Source: Streptomyces solicavernae
GTDB taxonomy: Bacteria > Actinomycetota > Actinomycetes > Streptomycetales > Streptomycetaceae
Length of the DNA: 64,000 nucleotides
Direction: 5' to 3'
Assembly: GCF_029968095.1 (NCBI RefSeq)
Contig: NZ_JASCIR010000006.1
Location: forward strand, 1-64,000
The notes below the pieces were generated by a model, which saw nothing but the letters and a program-made list of their open reading frames with translations, had not been told where the DNA came from and did no database searches. A program made the translations under genes and the position numbers. Shown here piece by piece: positions 37,144-45,606 of the stretch (positions are counted from its first letter, which is position 1; the number at the start of each line of letters is the position of its first letter).

Positions 37144-37611
37144 GTGATGGCCGAAGGTGGGAGACCGGCGCCCGGAACCCGGACCGGCACCGGAGCCGTT
37201 CGCGGCGTACGAGTGGAACGAGAGGCGGCGTGGCGGATGGCGCTCGAAGTGACCGATGGCGATCAGGGCGGCTGGGCCGTCATCCAGGTCAGCGGTGAGA
37301 TGGACCTGGTGACGTCGCCGATCGTGCGCCAGCGCGTGCACGACGCGGTCGCCGAGGGCCGCCGCAGCCTCGTCCTCGACCTCTCCGAGGTGCTGTTCTG
37401 CGACTCCTCCGGCGTCGGCGTCCTCATAGCCACCCGCCGCCTCATCCGCTCCTGCCGCGGCCGCCTCCGCCTGATCCTCCCGGCGCAGGGCGCTCAGGAC
37501 GGCTCCCACGTGAACCGCGTCCTTGCTGCCCTCGGCGTCCGCCGCCTCTTCGAGGTCTTCCCGGACCTGCACTCGGCGGTCGACGAGGAGGCCTCACCGC
37601 TCTCGGCGTGA
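37144..37611 (+). CDS. STAS-domain anti-sigma factor antagonist
   Basis: This protein of up to 155 aa has a STAS domain from WAVIQVSGEMDLVTSPIVRQ (near residue 44). The phosphorylatable serine lies in LFCDSSGVGVLIATRR near residue 88. It should bind an RsbW-type kinase such as the ATPase at 43.9 kb or the anti-sigma next door. The start is uncertain: GTG 37144, GTG 37213 and ATG 37237 are in frame, and the conserved text begins near the last. It diverges from the ECF sigma gene. Confidence 0.8.
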   Translation: MMAEGGRPAPGTRTGTGAVRGVRVEREAAWRMALEVTDGDQGGWAVIQVSGEMDLVTSPIVRQRVHDAVAEGRRSLVLDLSEVLFCDSSGVGVLIATRRLIRSCRGRLRLILPAQGAQDGSHVNRVLAALGVRRLFEVFPDLHSAVDEEASPLSA

Positions 37612-37925
37612 GGCCGCCCGCCCCTCAGTCCGTCGCAGCTTCGCTGCTCGCGACGCCGGGGCCCGCGCCGCGCCGAGTCCTCCACTGGGAGTGGTTCACG
37701 AGCCGTCCTCCTTCCGGCCGTAAGTGTGCTCGGCCTTGGTGTGCCGCGCCTCGCCCGGGTCACGAGTCTCAGCGGCCGGACGTCGATCTGGTCGCAGAAT
37801 CTCACCGGTCCTGACACAAGCCACGGCGAAGCTGTGACTTTCGGGGCGTGAGGGACGACCCTCGACGTACGCTCCCTCGTGAACGCAGTGGAACGCACCG
37901 CACCCACCTGATCAGTGAGGCCGAG
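37612..37925. other. gap without a recognised gene
   Basis: This is 314 bp between the STAS and EF-hand genes. An imperfect hairpin around GTCGCAGC-TTC-GCTGCTCGCGAC (37633-37655) may end the STAS transcript. Nothing else is recognisable. Confidence 0.35.
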
Positions 37926-38444
37926 ATGGACAGCGCAGAGTACGAGCGCAGGATTGCCGCGCGATTCGCGAGCTTCGACCAGGACGGCAACGGCTACATC
38001 GACCGCGAGGACTTCAGCGGCGCGGCGAAGGCCGTGCTCGCCGAGTTCGGCACGACCGCGCGGTGCGACAAGGGCCAGGCGCTGTACATCGGGGCGGAGG
38101 CGTTCTGGCAGGGCATGGCCGGGATCGCCGATGTCGACGGGGACCAGCGGGTGACCCGCGAGGAGTTCGTGACCGGTGCGGTCAAGCGGCTGCGGGACAG
38201 CCCGCAGCGGTTCGCCGAGATCGCGCGGCCGTTCCTGAAGGCCGCGATCGCCGTCGCCGACGAGGACGGCAGGGGCGCCACCCCGAAGGGCGCCGAGCGC
38301 GTCCTGAAGGTCCTCGGCGCCGCCCCGCAGACCGCCGCCGCCGCGGCCGCCGCCCTGGACACCGACGGGGACGGCCGGATCTCCGAGGACGAGATCCTGA
38401 CCGCCTTCGCCGCCTACTTCACGACGCCCGCGCCCGACGCCTGA
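37926..38444 (+). CDS. EF-hand calcium-binding protein (calerythrin-like)
   Basis: This 172-aa protein has four EF-hand positions. Loop 1 is DQDGNGYIDRED (residues 19-30). Loop 2 is DVDGDQRVTREE near 72. Loop 3 is DEDGRGATPKGA near 114, degenerate and unlikely to bind. Loop 4 is DTDGDGRISEDE near 147. This three-active-one-degenerate layout is typical of actinobacterial sarcoplasmic/calerythrin-type proteins that buffer or sense Ca2+ in the cytoplasm. GTGAGG lies six bases before ATG 37926. It converges on the CoA-ligase gene, whose stop is five bases away. Confidence 0.9.
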   Translation: MDSAEYERRIAARFASFDQDGNGYIDREDFSGAAKAVLAEFGTTARCDKGQALYIGAEAFWQGMAGIADVDGDQRVTREEFVTGAVKRLRDSPQRFAEIARPFLKAAIAVADEDGRGATPKGAERVLKVLGAAPQTAAAAAAALDTDGDGRISEDEILTAFAAYFTTPAPDA

Positions 38445-38448
38445 GCGA

Positions 38449-39996
38449 TTACGCGTACCGCTCGCGCAGCTTGTACTTGAGCACCTTGCGCAGCGTCTCG
38501 TTGCGGGGCAGGGCCTCCACCACCTCCAGCTGTTCCGGCAGCTTGTGGGGGGAGAGGCCCGCCTCGCGGAGGTACGAGACGACCTCGGCCAGGCTCAACG
38601 CCGCGCCCCCCGGCGGGAGTTCGAGCACCGCGCAGACCCGCTCCCCGCGCTCCGGGTCCGGCAGGCCGACGACCGCCGCCTCGCCCACCGCGGGGTGCGC
38701 GTGCAGCAGATCCTCGATCTCCTTCGCCGAGATGTTCTCCCCCTTGCGGATGATCACGTCCTTCGCGCGGCCCGTGAGGACGAGATGGCCGCTCTCCCGT
38801 ACGTGCCCCAGGTCGCCCGTGATCAGGAAGCCGTCCGGGTCGAAGGCTTCGGCCGACTGCGACGGCTCCAGGTAGCCCCGGCACACCGCCTCCCCGCGCA
38901 GCCGCACCTCCCCGTCGACCCCCGCCGGCAGCGGCTTGCCGTCGGCGTCGGTGATACGGATCTCCATCCCGGCCGGGGGCCGTCCCTCCGTACCGGCGAG
39001 GTTCTCCTCGGTGTCGTCCGGGGCACCCATGGTGATCATGGGGACCTCGGTCATGCCGTACCCGTGGGTGAGCCGGCAGCCCAGCTCCCGTACGACCGCG
39101 TGGTAGAGCTCCGGGGGCTTCGGGGCGCCGCCGCCCGCGAGGAGCCGCAGGGTGGGGATGAGTCTGCGGGCCGGGTCCTTGCGCTGCTCGGCCAGGAACA
39201 TGGAGTAGAACGCCGTGGAGCCGCCTGCCGTGGTCACCCCGTGGCGTCGGTAGCCGTCGAGGGCGTCCGGCAGCGCGAACTTCTCGAAGAGCACCGCGGG
39301 GAACCCGTAGAGCAGCAGCATGACCAGGTAGTCCGGGCCGCCTATGTGCGCGAAGGGGAACGCGATCGAGCCCACGTCGGCGGAGGTCAGGCGCAGCGCG
39401 TGGGCCAGGCAGGAGCCGCCCGCGATCAGTGAACGGTCGGTGTGCAGGACGCCCTTGGGGTCGGAGGTCGTGCCGGAGGTCCAGTAGATCCAGCGGACGT
39501 CCGTGCCGTTCGCGGGCGGCGCGGGCAGTGCGGCGGGGTCCGCCTCGGGGAGGTCCGCGTACGCCTCGAAGACGCCGTGCGCACCCAGGCGGCGGGCCAT
39601 CTCCGTGTGGTCGAAGCCGCGCCACACGCCGGGCGTCGCGAAGAACTCGGCCCTGGACTCGCGCAGCGCGAAGCCGACCTCCTTCTCGCGGTAGAAGGGG
39701 ATGACGGGGGACTGCGTTGCGCCGAGGCGGGCCAGGGCGGCGGTGAGCAGGACGGTCTCGATGCGGGTGGGCAGCTGCCAGGCGACGACCGTGCCGGGAC
39801 GTACGCCCCGCTCGTACAGCCCGGCCGCGACGCGTTCCGCGCGCTCGCGCAGGGCGCCGAAGGTGAGCGTGCGGTCGTCGGCCGGGTCGGCCTCGGCCTG
39901 GATCAGCACCGGGCGCTGCGGGGTGAGTTCGGCGCGGCGGCGGATGAGTTCCCAGAGCGTCGGGGAGCCGCCCAGTTCGTGTGCCGTGTCCCGCAT
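38449..39996 (-). CDS. AMP-forming acyl-CoA ligase (cyclohexanecarboxylate/fatty acid type)
   Basis: This 515-aa enzyme activates a carboxylic acid to its CoA ester. The P-loop is IYWTSGTTSDPKGVLHT near residue 175, the adenine motif THGYGMTEVPM near 305, and the hinge GFLITGDLGHVRESG near 385. RAKDVIIRKGENISAKEIED and the C-terminal RNETLRKVLKYKLRER carry the usual catalytic lysine region. GGGAGGT precedes ATG 39996. A CTGAC-N5-GTCAG palindrome lies 24 bases upstream, so it belongs to the right-hand regulon and probably feeds it. Substrate unknown. Confidence 0.87.
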   Translation of the reverse strand: MRDTAHELGGSPTLWELIRRRAELTPQRPVLIQAEADPADDRTLTFGALRERAERVAAGLYERGVRPGTVVAWQLPTRIETVLLTAALARLGATQSPVIPFYREKEVGFALRESRAEFFATPGVWRGFDHTEMARRLGAHGVFEAYADLPEADPAALPAPPANGTDVRWIYWTSGTTSDPKGVLHTDRSLIAGGSCLAHALRLTSADVGSIAFPFAHIGGPDYLVMLLLYGFPAVLFEKFALPDALDGYRRHGVTTAGGSTAFYSMFLAEQRKDPARRLIPTLRLLAGGGAPKPPELYHAVVRELGCRLTHGYGMTEVPMITMGAPDDTEENLAGTEGRPPAGMEIRITDADGKPLPAGVDGEVRLRGEAVCRGYLEPSQSAEAFDPDGFLITGDLGHVRESGHLVLTGRAKDVIIRKGENISAKEIEDLLHAHPAVGEAAVVGLPDPERGERVCAVLELPPGGAALSLAEVVSYLREAGLSPHKLPEQLEVVEALPRNETLRKVLKYKLRERYA

Positions 39997-40019
39997 GCCG
40001 ACCTCCCGATCCGCGACAG

Positions 40020-40037
40020 CTGACGATCTGTCAGATC
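40020..40037. promoter_or_regulatory. regulon palindrome, copy 1 (CTGACGATCTGTCAGATC)
   Basis: CTGAC and GTCAG are separated by five bases. It sits upstream of the CoA-ligase gene, on its side of the divergent gap. Confidence 0.65.
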
Positions 40038-40106
40038 GAGGCAGAGCGTAGGCGCCACCGCCTTGTCGGTCCAGAGGTGCGGAGGCTAGCCTCGGAGCGA
40101 GCAGAG

Positions 40107-40180
40107 CTGACGACCCATCAGATTCGACCCGATCCAACAGATGCGATCGGCACATCAGATTCGACGACCCATCAGATTCG
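40107..40180. promoter_or_regulatory. regulon operator array upstream of the amidohydrolase gene
   Basis: CTGACGACCCATCAG (40107-40121) lies within an 18-bp word, GACGACCCATCAGATTCG, that recurs exactly at 40163-40180, 54 bases away. Another half-site ACATCAGATTCG lies at 40152-40163. The array ends 22 bases before the amidohydrolase ATG. Confidence 0.65.
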
Positions 40181-40201
40181 TACTGCGGCGAGGGGACCCC
40201 C

Positions 40202-41392
40202 ATGGAACTGCCTCGGATCATCAGCGTCGACGACCACGTCATCGAACCGGCGCACCTCTTCGAGACCTGGCTGCCGCAGAAGTACCGCGACCGCGGGCCC
40301 AAGCCGCTGACCGCCGGCATCGGGGAGCTTGAGTACACCGGCGGCAAGTACGTCATCACGATGGACCCGGAAGGACCGCCCACCGACTGGTGGATCTACG
40401 AGGACCTGAGGTTCCCGTACAAGCGGAACATCGCCGCCGTCGGCTTCGACCGGGACGACATGACCCTGGAGGGCATCACCCGGGCCGAGATGCGGCGCGG
40501 CTGCTGGGACCCGGTCGAGCGCCTCAAGGACATGGACCTCAACCACGTCGAGGCCAGCCTCTGCTTCCCGACGTTCCCCCGTTTCTGCGGGCAGACCTTC
40601 GCGGAGGCGCAGGACAAGGAGGTCGCCCTCGCCTGCGTGCGCGCGTACAACGACTGGATGGTCGAGGAGTGGTGCGGGGACAGCGGGGGGAGGCTCATCC
40701 CGCTGTGCATCATCCCGCTGTGGGACATCGACCTGGCCGTCGCCGAGGTCAAGCGGAATGCCGCGCGGGGCGTCAGGGCGGTCACCTTCTCCGAGATCCC
40801 GACCTACCTCGGCCTTCCGTCCATCCACTCCGGCTACTGGGACCCGTTCTTCGCGGTCTGCCAGGAGACCGGCACGGTGGTGAACATGCACATCGGGTCG
40901 TCGAGCCAGATGCCCGCCGCCTCGCCGGACGCGCCGCCCGCCGTGCAGGCGTCCCTGTCCTTCAACAACGCGATGGCCTCGATGATGGACTTCCTGTTCT
41001 CCGGGGTCCTGGTGAAGTTCCCGACGCTCAAACTCGCGTACAGCGAAGGCCAGATGGGCTGGATTCCGTACGCCCTGGAGCGCGCCGACGACGTGTGGGA
41101 GGAGCACCGCGCCTGGGGCGGCGTCCGTGACCTGATCCCCGAGCCGCCGTCCACGTACTACTACCGGCAGATCTTCTGCTGTTTCTTCCGCGACAAGCAC
41201 GGGGTCGCCTCCCTAGACGTCGTCGGCCGGGACAACGCCACCTTCGAGACGGACTACCCGCACGTCGACTCGACGTTCCCGCACACCAAGGAGGTCGCCC
41301 TCGACCACGTCAAGGGCCTCGACGACGCGACCGTCCACAAGCTGATGCGGGGCAACGCCATCCGCATGCTGAGCCTCGACCTCGACAAGTAG
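40202..41392 (+). CDS. amidohydrolase-family (ACMSD-like) metal enzyme
   Basis: This 396-aa TIM-barrel protein starts MELPRIISVDDHVIEPAHLF, where DDHVIEP replaces the usual HxH of the superfamily. Other metal or catalytic positions are probably in VVNMHIGSSS near residue 230 and TFETDYPHVDSTFPHTKE near 350. Relatives act as decarboxylases or hydrolases on ring compounds, including COG2159 proteins of steroid and aromatic catabolism. GAGGGGA precedes ATG 40202. It begins an operon with two acyl-CoA dehydrogenases. The reaction is not assignable. Confidence 0.8.
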   Translation: MELPRIISVDDHVIEPAHLFETWLPQKYRDRGPKPLTAGIGELEYTGGKYVITMDPEGPPTDWWIYEDLRFPYKRNIAAVGFDRDDMTLEGITRAEMRRGCWDPVERLKDMDLNHVEASLCFPTFPRFCGQTFAEAQDKEVALACVRAYNDWMVEEWCGDSGGRLIPLCIIPLWDIDLAVAEVKRNAARGVRAVTFSEIPTYLGLPSIHSGYWDPFFAVCQETGTVVNMHIGSSSQMPAASPDAPPAVQASLSFNNAMASMMDFLFSGVLVKFPTLKLAYSEGQMGWIPYALERADDVWEEHRAWGGVRDLIPEPPSTYYYRQIFCCFFRDKHGVASLDVVGRDNATFETDYPHVDSTFPHTKEVALDHVKGLDDATVHKLMRGNAIRMLSLDLDK

Positions 41393-41397
41393 CCGCC

Positions 41398-42561
41398 GTG
41401 GACCTCACCTGCACCGAGGAAGAGGAAGAGTTCCGGGCCGGGCTGCGCTCCTGGCTCGCGGACGCCCTCCCGCAGCTCCCGCCCCGCCCCGACCCCACCG
41501 ACTGGCCGGGCCGCCGCGCCTACGACCTGGGCTGGCAGCGGCGGTTGTACGACGCCGGGTACGCGGGCCTGCACTGGCCCGTCGACGCGGGCGGCCGGGG
41601 GGCTACCCCGACCCAGCACCTGATCTACCTGGAGGAGACGGAGCGCGCCGGTGCCCCGTACGTCGGCGCGAACTTCGTCGGGCTGCTGCACGCCGGGCCG
41701 ACCATCGCCGCCGAGGGCACCCCCGAGCAGCGGGCGCGCTGGCTGCCGCCGATCCTGCGCGGCGACGAGGTGTGGTGCCAGGGCTTCAGCGAGCCGGACG
41801 CCGGGTCCGACCTGGCGTCCCTGCGCACGCGCGCGGTGCGCGACGGCGACCACTACATCGTCAGCGGCTCCAAGATCTGGACCTCGCACGCCGAAGTCGC
41901 CGACTGGTGCGAACTCCTCGTCCGTACCTCCCCCGTCACCGAGGACGTGCCCAAGCACCGCGGGATCAGCTGGCTCGCGATGCCCATGGACGCGCCCGGC
42001 GTCACCGTACGGCCGCTGCGCACCCTCGCCGGGTCCACCGAGTTCGCGGAGATGTTCCTCGACGAGGTGCGGGTGCCCGTCGGCAACCGGGTCGGCGACG
42101 AGAACGACGGCTGGCGGGTCACCATGGTCACGCTCTCCTTCGAGCGCGGCACCGCCTTCGTCGGCGAGGTCGTCGCCTGCCGCCGCACGCTCGCCGCGCT
42201 CGCCGCCGAGGCCCGCAGATGCGGCCGCTGGGACGACCCGGTCCTGCGCCGCCGGCTCGGCCGCCTGAACGTCGAGTTCCACGCCCTGTGGCGGCTCACC
42301 CAGTGGAACGTCTCCGAGGCCCAGCGCACCGGCGGCGTCCCCGGCACCGGCGGCTCCGTCTTCAAGCTCCGCTACTCGCACGCCCGCCAGGAGTTGTACG
42401 ACACGGCCGCCGAAGTCCTCGGGGCGGGCGCGCTCGACCTCGACCAGGAGTGGGTGCTCGACCGGCTCTCCTCCCTCTCGTACACGATCGCCGCGGGCAC
42501 CTCGCAGATCCAGCAGAACATCGTCGCCGAGCGCATCCTCGGCCTGCCGAAGGGGCGGTGA
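41398..42561 (+). CDS. acyl-CoA dehydrogenase, large partner
   Basis: This 387-aa FAD enzyme has CQGFSEPDAGSDLASLRTRA near residue 125 (flavin/substrate loop) and GTSQIQQNIVAERILGLPKG at the C-terminus, with SYTIAAGTSQ in the FAD-binding region. It starts GTG 41398, five bases after the amidohydrolase stop, and is followed within nine bases by a second, shorter acyl-CoA dehydrogenase. Paired genes of this kind in actinobacterial steroid side-chain degradation (FadE28/FadE29, ChsE1/ChsE2) make alpha2-beta2 heterotetramers. The same arrangement is inferred here. Confidence 0.87.
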   Translation: MDLTCTEEEEEFRAGLRSWLADALPQLPPRPDPTDWPGRRAYDLGWQRRLYDAGYAGLHWPVDAGGRGATPTQHLIYLEETERAGAPYVGANFVGLLHAGPTIAAEGTPEQRARWLPPILRGDEVWCQGFSEPDAGSDLASLRTRAVRDGDHYIVSGSKIWTSHAEVADWCELLVRTSPVTEDVPKHRGISWLAMPMDAPGVTVRPLRTLAGSTEFAEMFLDEVRVPVGNRVGDENDGWRVTMVTLSFERGTAFVGEVVACRRTLAALAAEARRCGRWDDPVLRRRLGRLNVEFHALWRLTQWNVSEAQRTGGVPGTGGSVFKLRYSHARQELYDTAAEVLGAGALDLDQEWVLDRLSSLSYTIAAGTSQIQQNIVAERILGLPKGR

Positions 42562-42569
42562 GGCCCGCC

Positions 42570-43442
42570 ATGGACTTCCAGCTCACCGAGGACCAGCGGG
42601 CGTTGCGGAAAGGAGTACGCGAACTGCTCGCCGGGCGCTTCGGCCGGGACGAGCTCCGTGCCCTCGCCGACGCGCCCGAAGAGCCTCGTCTCGACCGGCA
42701 GTTGTGGCGCGAGCTCGGCGAGGCCGGGTTCTTCGCGCTGCGGCTCCCGGAGTCCGAGGGCGGCGTCGGCCTCGGCCTGCCCGAGGCCGTCCTCGCCTTC
42801 GAGGAGGCGGGCCGCGCGCTCCTCCCCGGCCCGCTGGTCGCCACGCACCTCGCGGCCGGCGAGATCGAGGGCGCCGCCACCGGCGCCACGGTGGTCACCG
42901 CGGTGGACAGCTCCGGCCTGCTGCCCTGGCTGGCCGCGTCGGATGTCGTACGAGGGGACTTTGCCGGGGCCGTGCCCGTCCGCTCCGTGGACCCGCTCAC
43001 CCCGCTGCACCGCACGCCCGCCGCGCCGCCGGACCCGGACCCCGTCGCCGTGCTGCTCACCGCCGCCGAACAGCTCGGCAGCGCCGCCCGCAGCTGCGAG
43101 ACGGCCGTGGCGTACGCGCGCGAGCGCACCCAGTTCGGGCAGCCGATCGGCGCGTTCCAGGCCGTGAAGCACCTGTGCGCGCAGCTGCTCGTCCGCACCG
43201 AGCTGGCCCGGGCCGCGGTCTACGCGGCCGCCGTCACCGCCGTCCCCGCCGAGATCCGCGCCGCCGCCCTGCTCGCCGACGAGGCGGCCGTACGGGGTGC
43301 GCGGGACTGTCTGCAGGTGCACGGCGGCATGGGCTTCACCTGGGAGGCCGACGTGCATCTGCACCTCAAGCGGGCCTGGCTGCGGGCCGGTCTCGGGCCG
43401 TCGGCGGGCGCGGTGGAGGAGGAGTGGGCGGCGGCGTTGTGA
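42570..43442 (+). CDS. acyl-CoA dehydrogenase, compact partner subunit
   Basis: At 290 aa it is about 70-100 residues shorter than a normal acyl-CoA dehydrogenase. The N-terminal helices (MDFQLTEDQRALRKGVRELL) and C-terminal helices (AYARERTQFGQPIGAFQAVK, VHGGMGFTWEADVHLHLKRA) are complete, but the middle beta domain (about residues 105-165) is reduced to a low-complexity stretch with VDPLTPLHRTP. It lacks the SEPDAGSD loop, which its upstream neighbour has. It probably supplies one half of a composite active site in a heteromer. ATG 42570. Confidence 0.82.
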   Translation: MDFQLTEDQRALRKGVRELLAGRFGRDELRALADAPEEPRLDRQLWRELGEAGFFALRLPESEGGVGLGLPEAVLAFEEAGRALLPGPLVATHLAAGEIEGAATGATVVTAVDSSGLLPWLAASDVVRGDFAGAVPVRSVDPLTPLHRTPAAPPDPDPVAVLLTAAEQLGSAARSCETAVAYARERTQFGQPIGAFQAVKHLCAQLLVRTELARAAVYAAAVTAVPAEIRAAALLADEAAVRGARDCLQVHGGMGFTWEADVHLHLKRAWLRAGLGPSAGAVEEEWAAAL

Positions 43443-43882
43443 GCCGGGTGCCGTTGCCGTAAGTGATCGAATGACTGCCAAGAACGGTCGGCGAACACAG
43501 CACAGAGTGACCGCGGGCGTCGATATCGGCTTGTGTCCTGGGCGGGACTCGTCACGGCGCGGAGTCGGGGCGGCGCTCCGGTACGCTCCGTGGGATGCGA
43601 GTGGTTCTCTTGGCGAGCCATACCGGTGGGGCCTGCGTGGCGCTTCCGGGACCGGCGATGCCCGCCTCTCGCAGGGCATGGCGGCGTCCGACGCCCCCCT
43701 GTTCGACACCCCGCGGCGCGCGTCGCACAGTATGCCGCACGCGTACTCCTTCGCGCTGGAATATGCCCGAAGCGCTTGTTGGGGTGACTGTACGTCAACC
43801 ATGCTGTCTCGTACGGGGTTCACGTTCCGTGACCTCGACGCGACACGAGGCGATGTGTCCGCCGGTTCGGATGGTGTGAGCG
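43443..43882. other. gap without a recognised gene
   Basis: This is 440 bp between the dehydrogenase pair and the ATPase gene. One plus-strand frame is open but shows no family features. The less GC-rich 43730-43830 probably contains the promoter of the ATPase gene. Confidence 0.35.
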
Positions 43883-44347
43883 GTGCAGGTGCTTCAAGTT
43901 CAGACGGAGGTCCGCCCCGACCCCGCGGAGGTGGGGCGGGCCCGTAGGTGGGCGAGATCTCGGCTCGCCGGTTCCGGCATAGAGGCGGACGAGCCCCTGG
44001 CGGAGACGCTGGTGCTGCTCATCTCGGAGCTGGTCACCAACGCCGTGGTGCACACGGGCTGCCCGGCCGTGCTCCGCCTGCTGCTGCCGCCGGCGCCCCA
44101 GTCGGCCCCGGGCACCGTGCGGGTGGAGGTGGCCGACGTCAGCGCCCGGCCGCCCCGCCCCCGGCAGGCCGAGGGCGACGACACCAACGGGCGCGGCCTG
44201 GCCCTTGTGGACGGCCTCGCGGACCGCTGGGGCTGGCAGTCGGACGGCGGGGGCAAGCGCATCTGGTGCGAGGTGGACCGCTGCGGGCGACCGGAGCCGA
44301 GGACCGCCGACGATGCCGCCGCGCAGGTCGCGGCCTTCCCTATCTGA
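43883..44347 (+). CDS. RsbW-like ATP-binding protein (HATPase_c_2)
   Basis: This 154-aa single-domain GHKL ATPase has the N-box ISELVTNAVVHTG near residue 48 and the G1 region VADVSARPPRPRQAEGDDTN followed by GRGLALVDGLADRWGW near 105. Such proteins in Streptomyces are serine kinases or anti-sigma factors acting on STAS antagonists. The STAS gene at 37.1 kb is a possible partner. GTG 43883. It is a single gene lying inside the catabolic region and appears unrelated to it. Confidence 0.82.
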   Translation: MQVLQVQTEVRPDPAEVGRARRWARSRLAGSGIEADEPLAETLVLLISELVTNAVVHTGCPAVLRLLLPPAPQSAPGTVRVEVADVSARPPRPRQAEGDDTNGRGLALVDGLADRWGWQSDGGGKRIWCEVDRCGRPEPRTADDAAAQVAAFPI

Positions 44348-44595
44348 CGCCGAACGGACCGTATCCGTAAGGGAGTTGACCCTGCGGCGTACGGGGATGG
44401 CGGCGCGCTCATGTCGCCCCGAGCGCGACACCGCGCGCCGCCAACGAACACGACTCGCACTCGCCGAGCGCCTGCCCCTCGCCAGGCTCTCGACGTCCCC
44501 TCACGGCGGATCGCTGCCACAAGGGTGAGGAAACGGACACGTGACGTCAACACCCGGGGTGGGGGTTTGTGTTGTGCGGTCCGTGTGTGCGCAGG

Positions 44596-45522
44596 TCAGA
44601 GGAGCGCCACCGGCGCCACCGGCGTGCCCGTCGCGCCCACGAACGGCTCCGGCATCGCCGACAGCAGGAACGCGTACCGCGACTCCTGTGCACAGGCTGT
44701 GGACAACTCCTCCAGGAACCAGTTCTGGCCCTGTGGCATGCCCATCTCGACCAGGTCCAGGGCGTGCACCGGCAGCCACAGGTTCTCGATCTCCGGCGGG
44801 AAGATCTCGAAGGTCAGCGTGTCATTGGCGACCGCCGCCACGTCCCGCGCGTGGAACCACTCCGGCGTGCGGAGCGACAGGCCGGGCGACGGATAGCCGT
44901 ACCCGTGCTTGTCGCCCGCCAGATAGACCTGCACCTGCCCGGTCCGTACGAGCACGACATCGCCCGCGCGGACCTTCGTACCCGCGAACTCCTCGGCCTC
45001 GTCCAGGTCTTCGGGGGTGACCGCGTGCTCGCCGGGCAGGCGGTCCAGGCCCTTCGCGCGGGCCACGTCGAGCAGGACGCCGCGCGAGACGACGTGCCGC
45101 ATCGAGGCCGCGGCGCCGAACTCGGCGCCGCCGTGGGCCGTGATGGTGCCGGCCGGTCGGCCGTTGTAGAGGCGGCCCGAGTGCGAGACGTGGGAGAGGG
45201 CGTCCCAGTGGGTCGCGCACTGCAGGCCCATCGTCACGGCGTCGTCGCTGCAGGCGACCGTGCCCGGGCCGAACAGCTCCTGGTTGATCTGCACCATCGT
45301 GTGGAACGGGTTGATCCGCCCCTGGATCAGGCCGCTCTGCACGCCGTCCTCCTTGAGCGGCAGCGCGAGCGGTATGCGGCGCCCGTCGCGGACCTCGGCG
45401 GTCGCGCCCCGTACGACCTCGTCGGTGATCAGGTTCAGGGTGCCGGACTCGTCGTCGGAGCCCCAACGGCCCCAGTTGTTCACGCGCTTGGCGATGTCGT
45501 GGAACTCCGGCGGCAGTGACAT
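44596..45522 (-). CDS. cyclase-family hydrolase (kynurenine formamidase-like)
   Basis: This 308-aa metal hydrolase has the family motif HWDALSHVSHSG near residue 105, whose histidines and aspartate bind metal (HWDxxxH), and a second histidine region at TAHGGAEFGA near 128. DDESGTLNLITDEVVRGA near the start is also typical. Members hydrolyse amides, lactones or cyclic C-C bonds. ATG 45522 diverges from the SDR gene, with a regulon palindrome between them, so it belongs to the right-hand pathway. Substrate unknown. Confidence 0.85.
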   Translation of the reverse strand: MSLPPEFHDIAKRVNNWGRWGSDDESGTLNLITDEVVRGATAEVRDGRRIPLALPLKEDGVQSGLIQGRINPFHTMVQINQELFGPGTVACSDDAVTMGLQCATHWDALSHVSHSGRLYNGRPAGTITAHGGAEFGAAASMRHVVSRGVLLDVARAKGLDRLPGEHAVTPEDLDEAEEFAGTKVRAGDVVLVRTGQVQVYLAGDKHGYGYPSPGLSLRTPEWFHARDVAAVANDTLTFEIFPPEIENLWLPVHALDLVEMGMPQGQNWFLEELSTACAQESRYAFLLSAMPEPFVGATGTPVAPVALL

Positions 45523-45551
45523 CGGGGCCTCCCCAGGGCTTGTGCTCCCGT

Positions 45552-45586
45552 ATCTGATGACCCATAAAATCTAACGGTCCGTCAGA
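45552..45586. promoter_or_regulatory. regulon palindrome, copy between cyclase and SDR genes
   Basis: TCTAACGG-T-CCGTCAGA (45570-45586) is a near-perfect 17-bp palindrome. A half-site ATCTGATGACCCAT lies at 45552-45565. It is shared by two divergent genes. Confidence 0.7.
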
Positions 45587-45606
45587 AAACGCGGGAAGGG
45601 GCCGGC

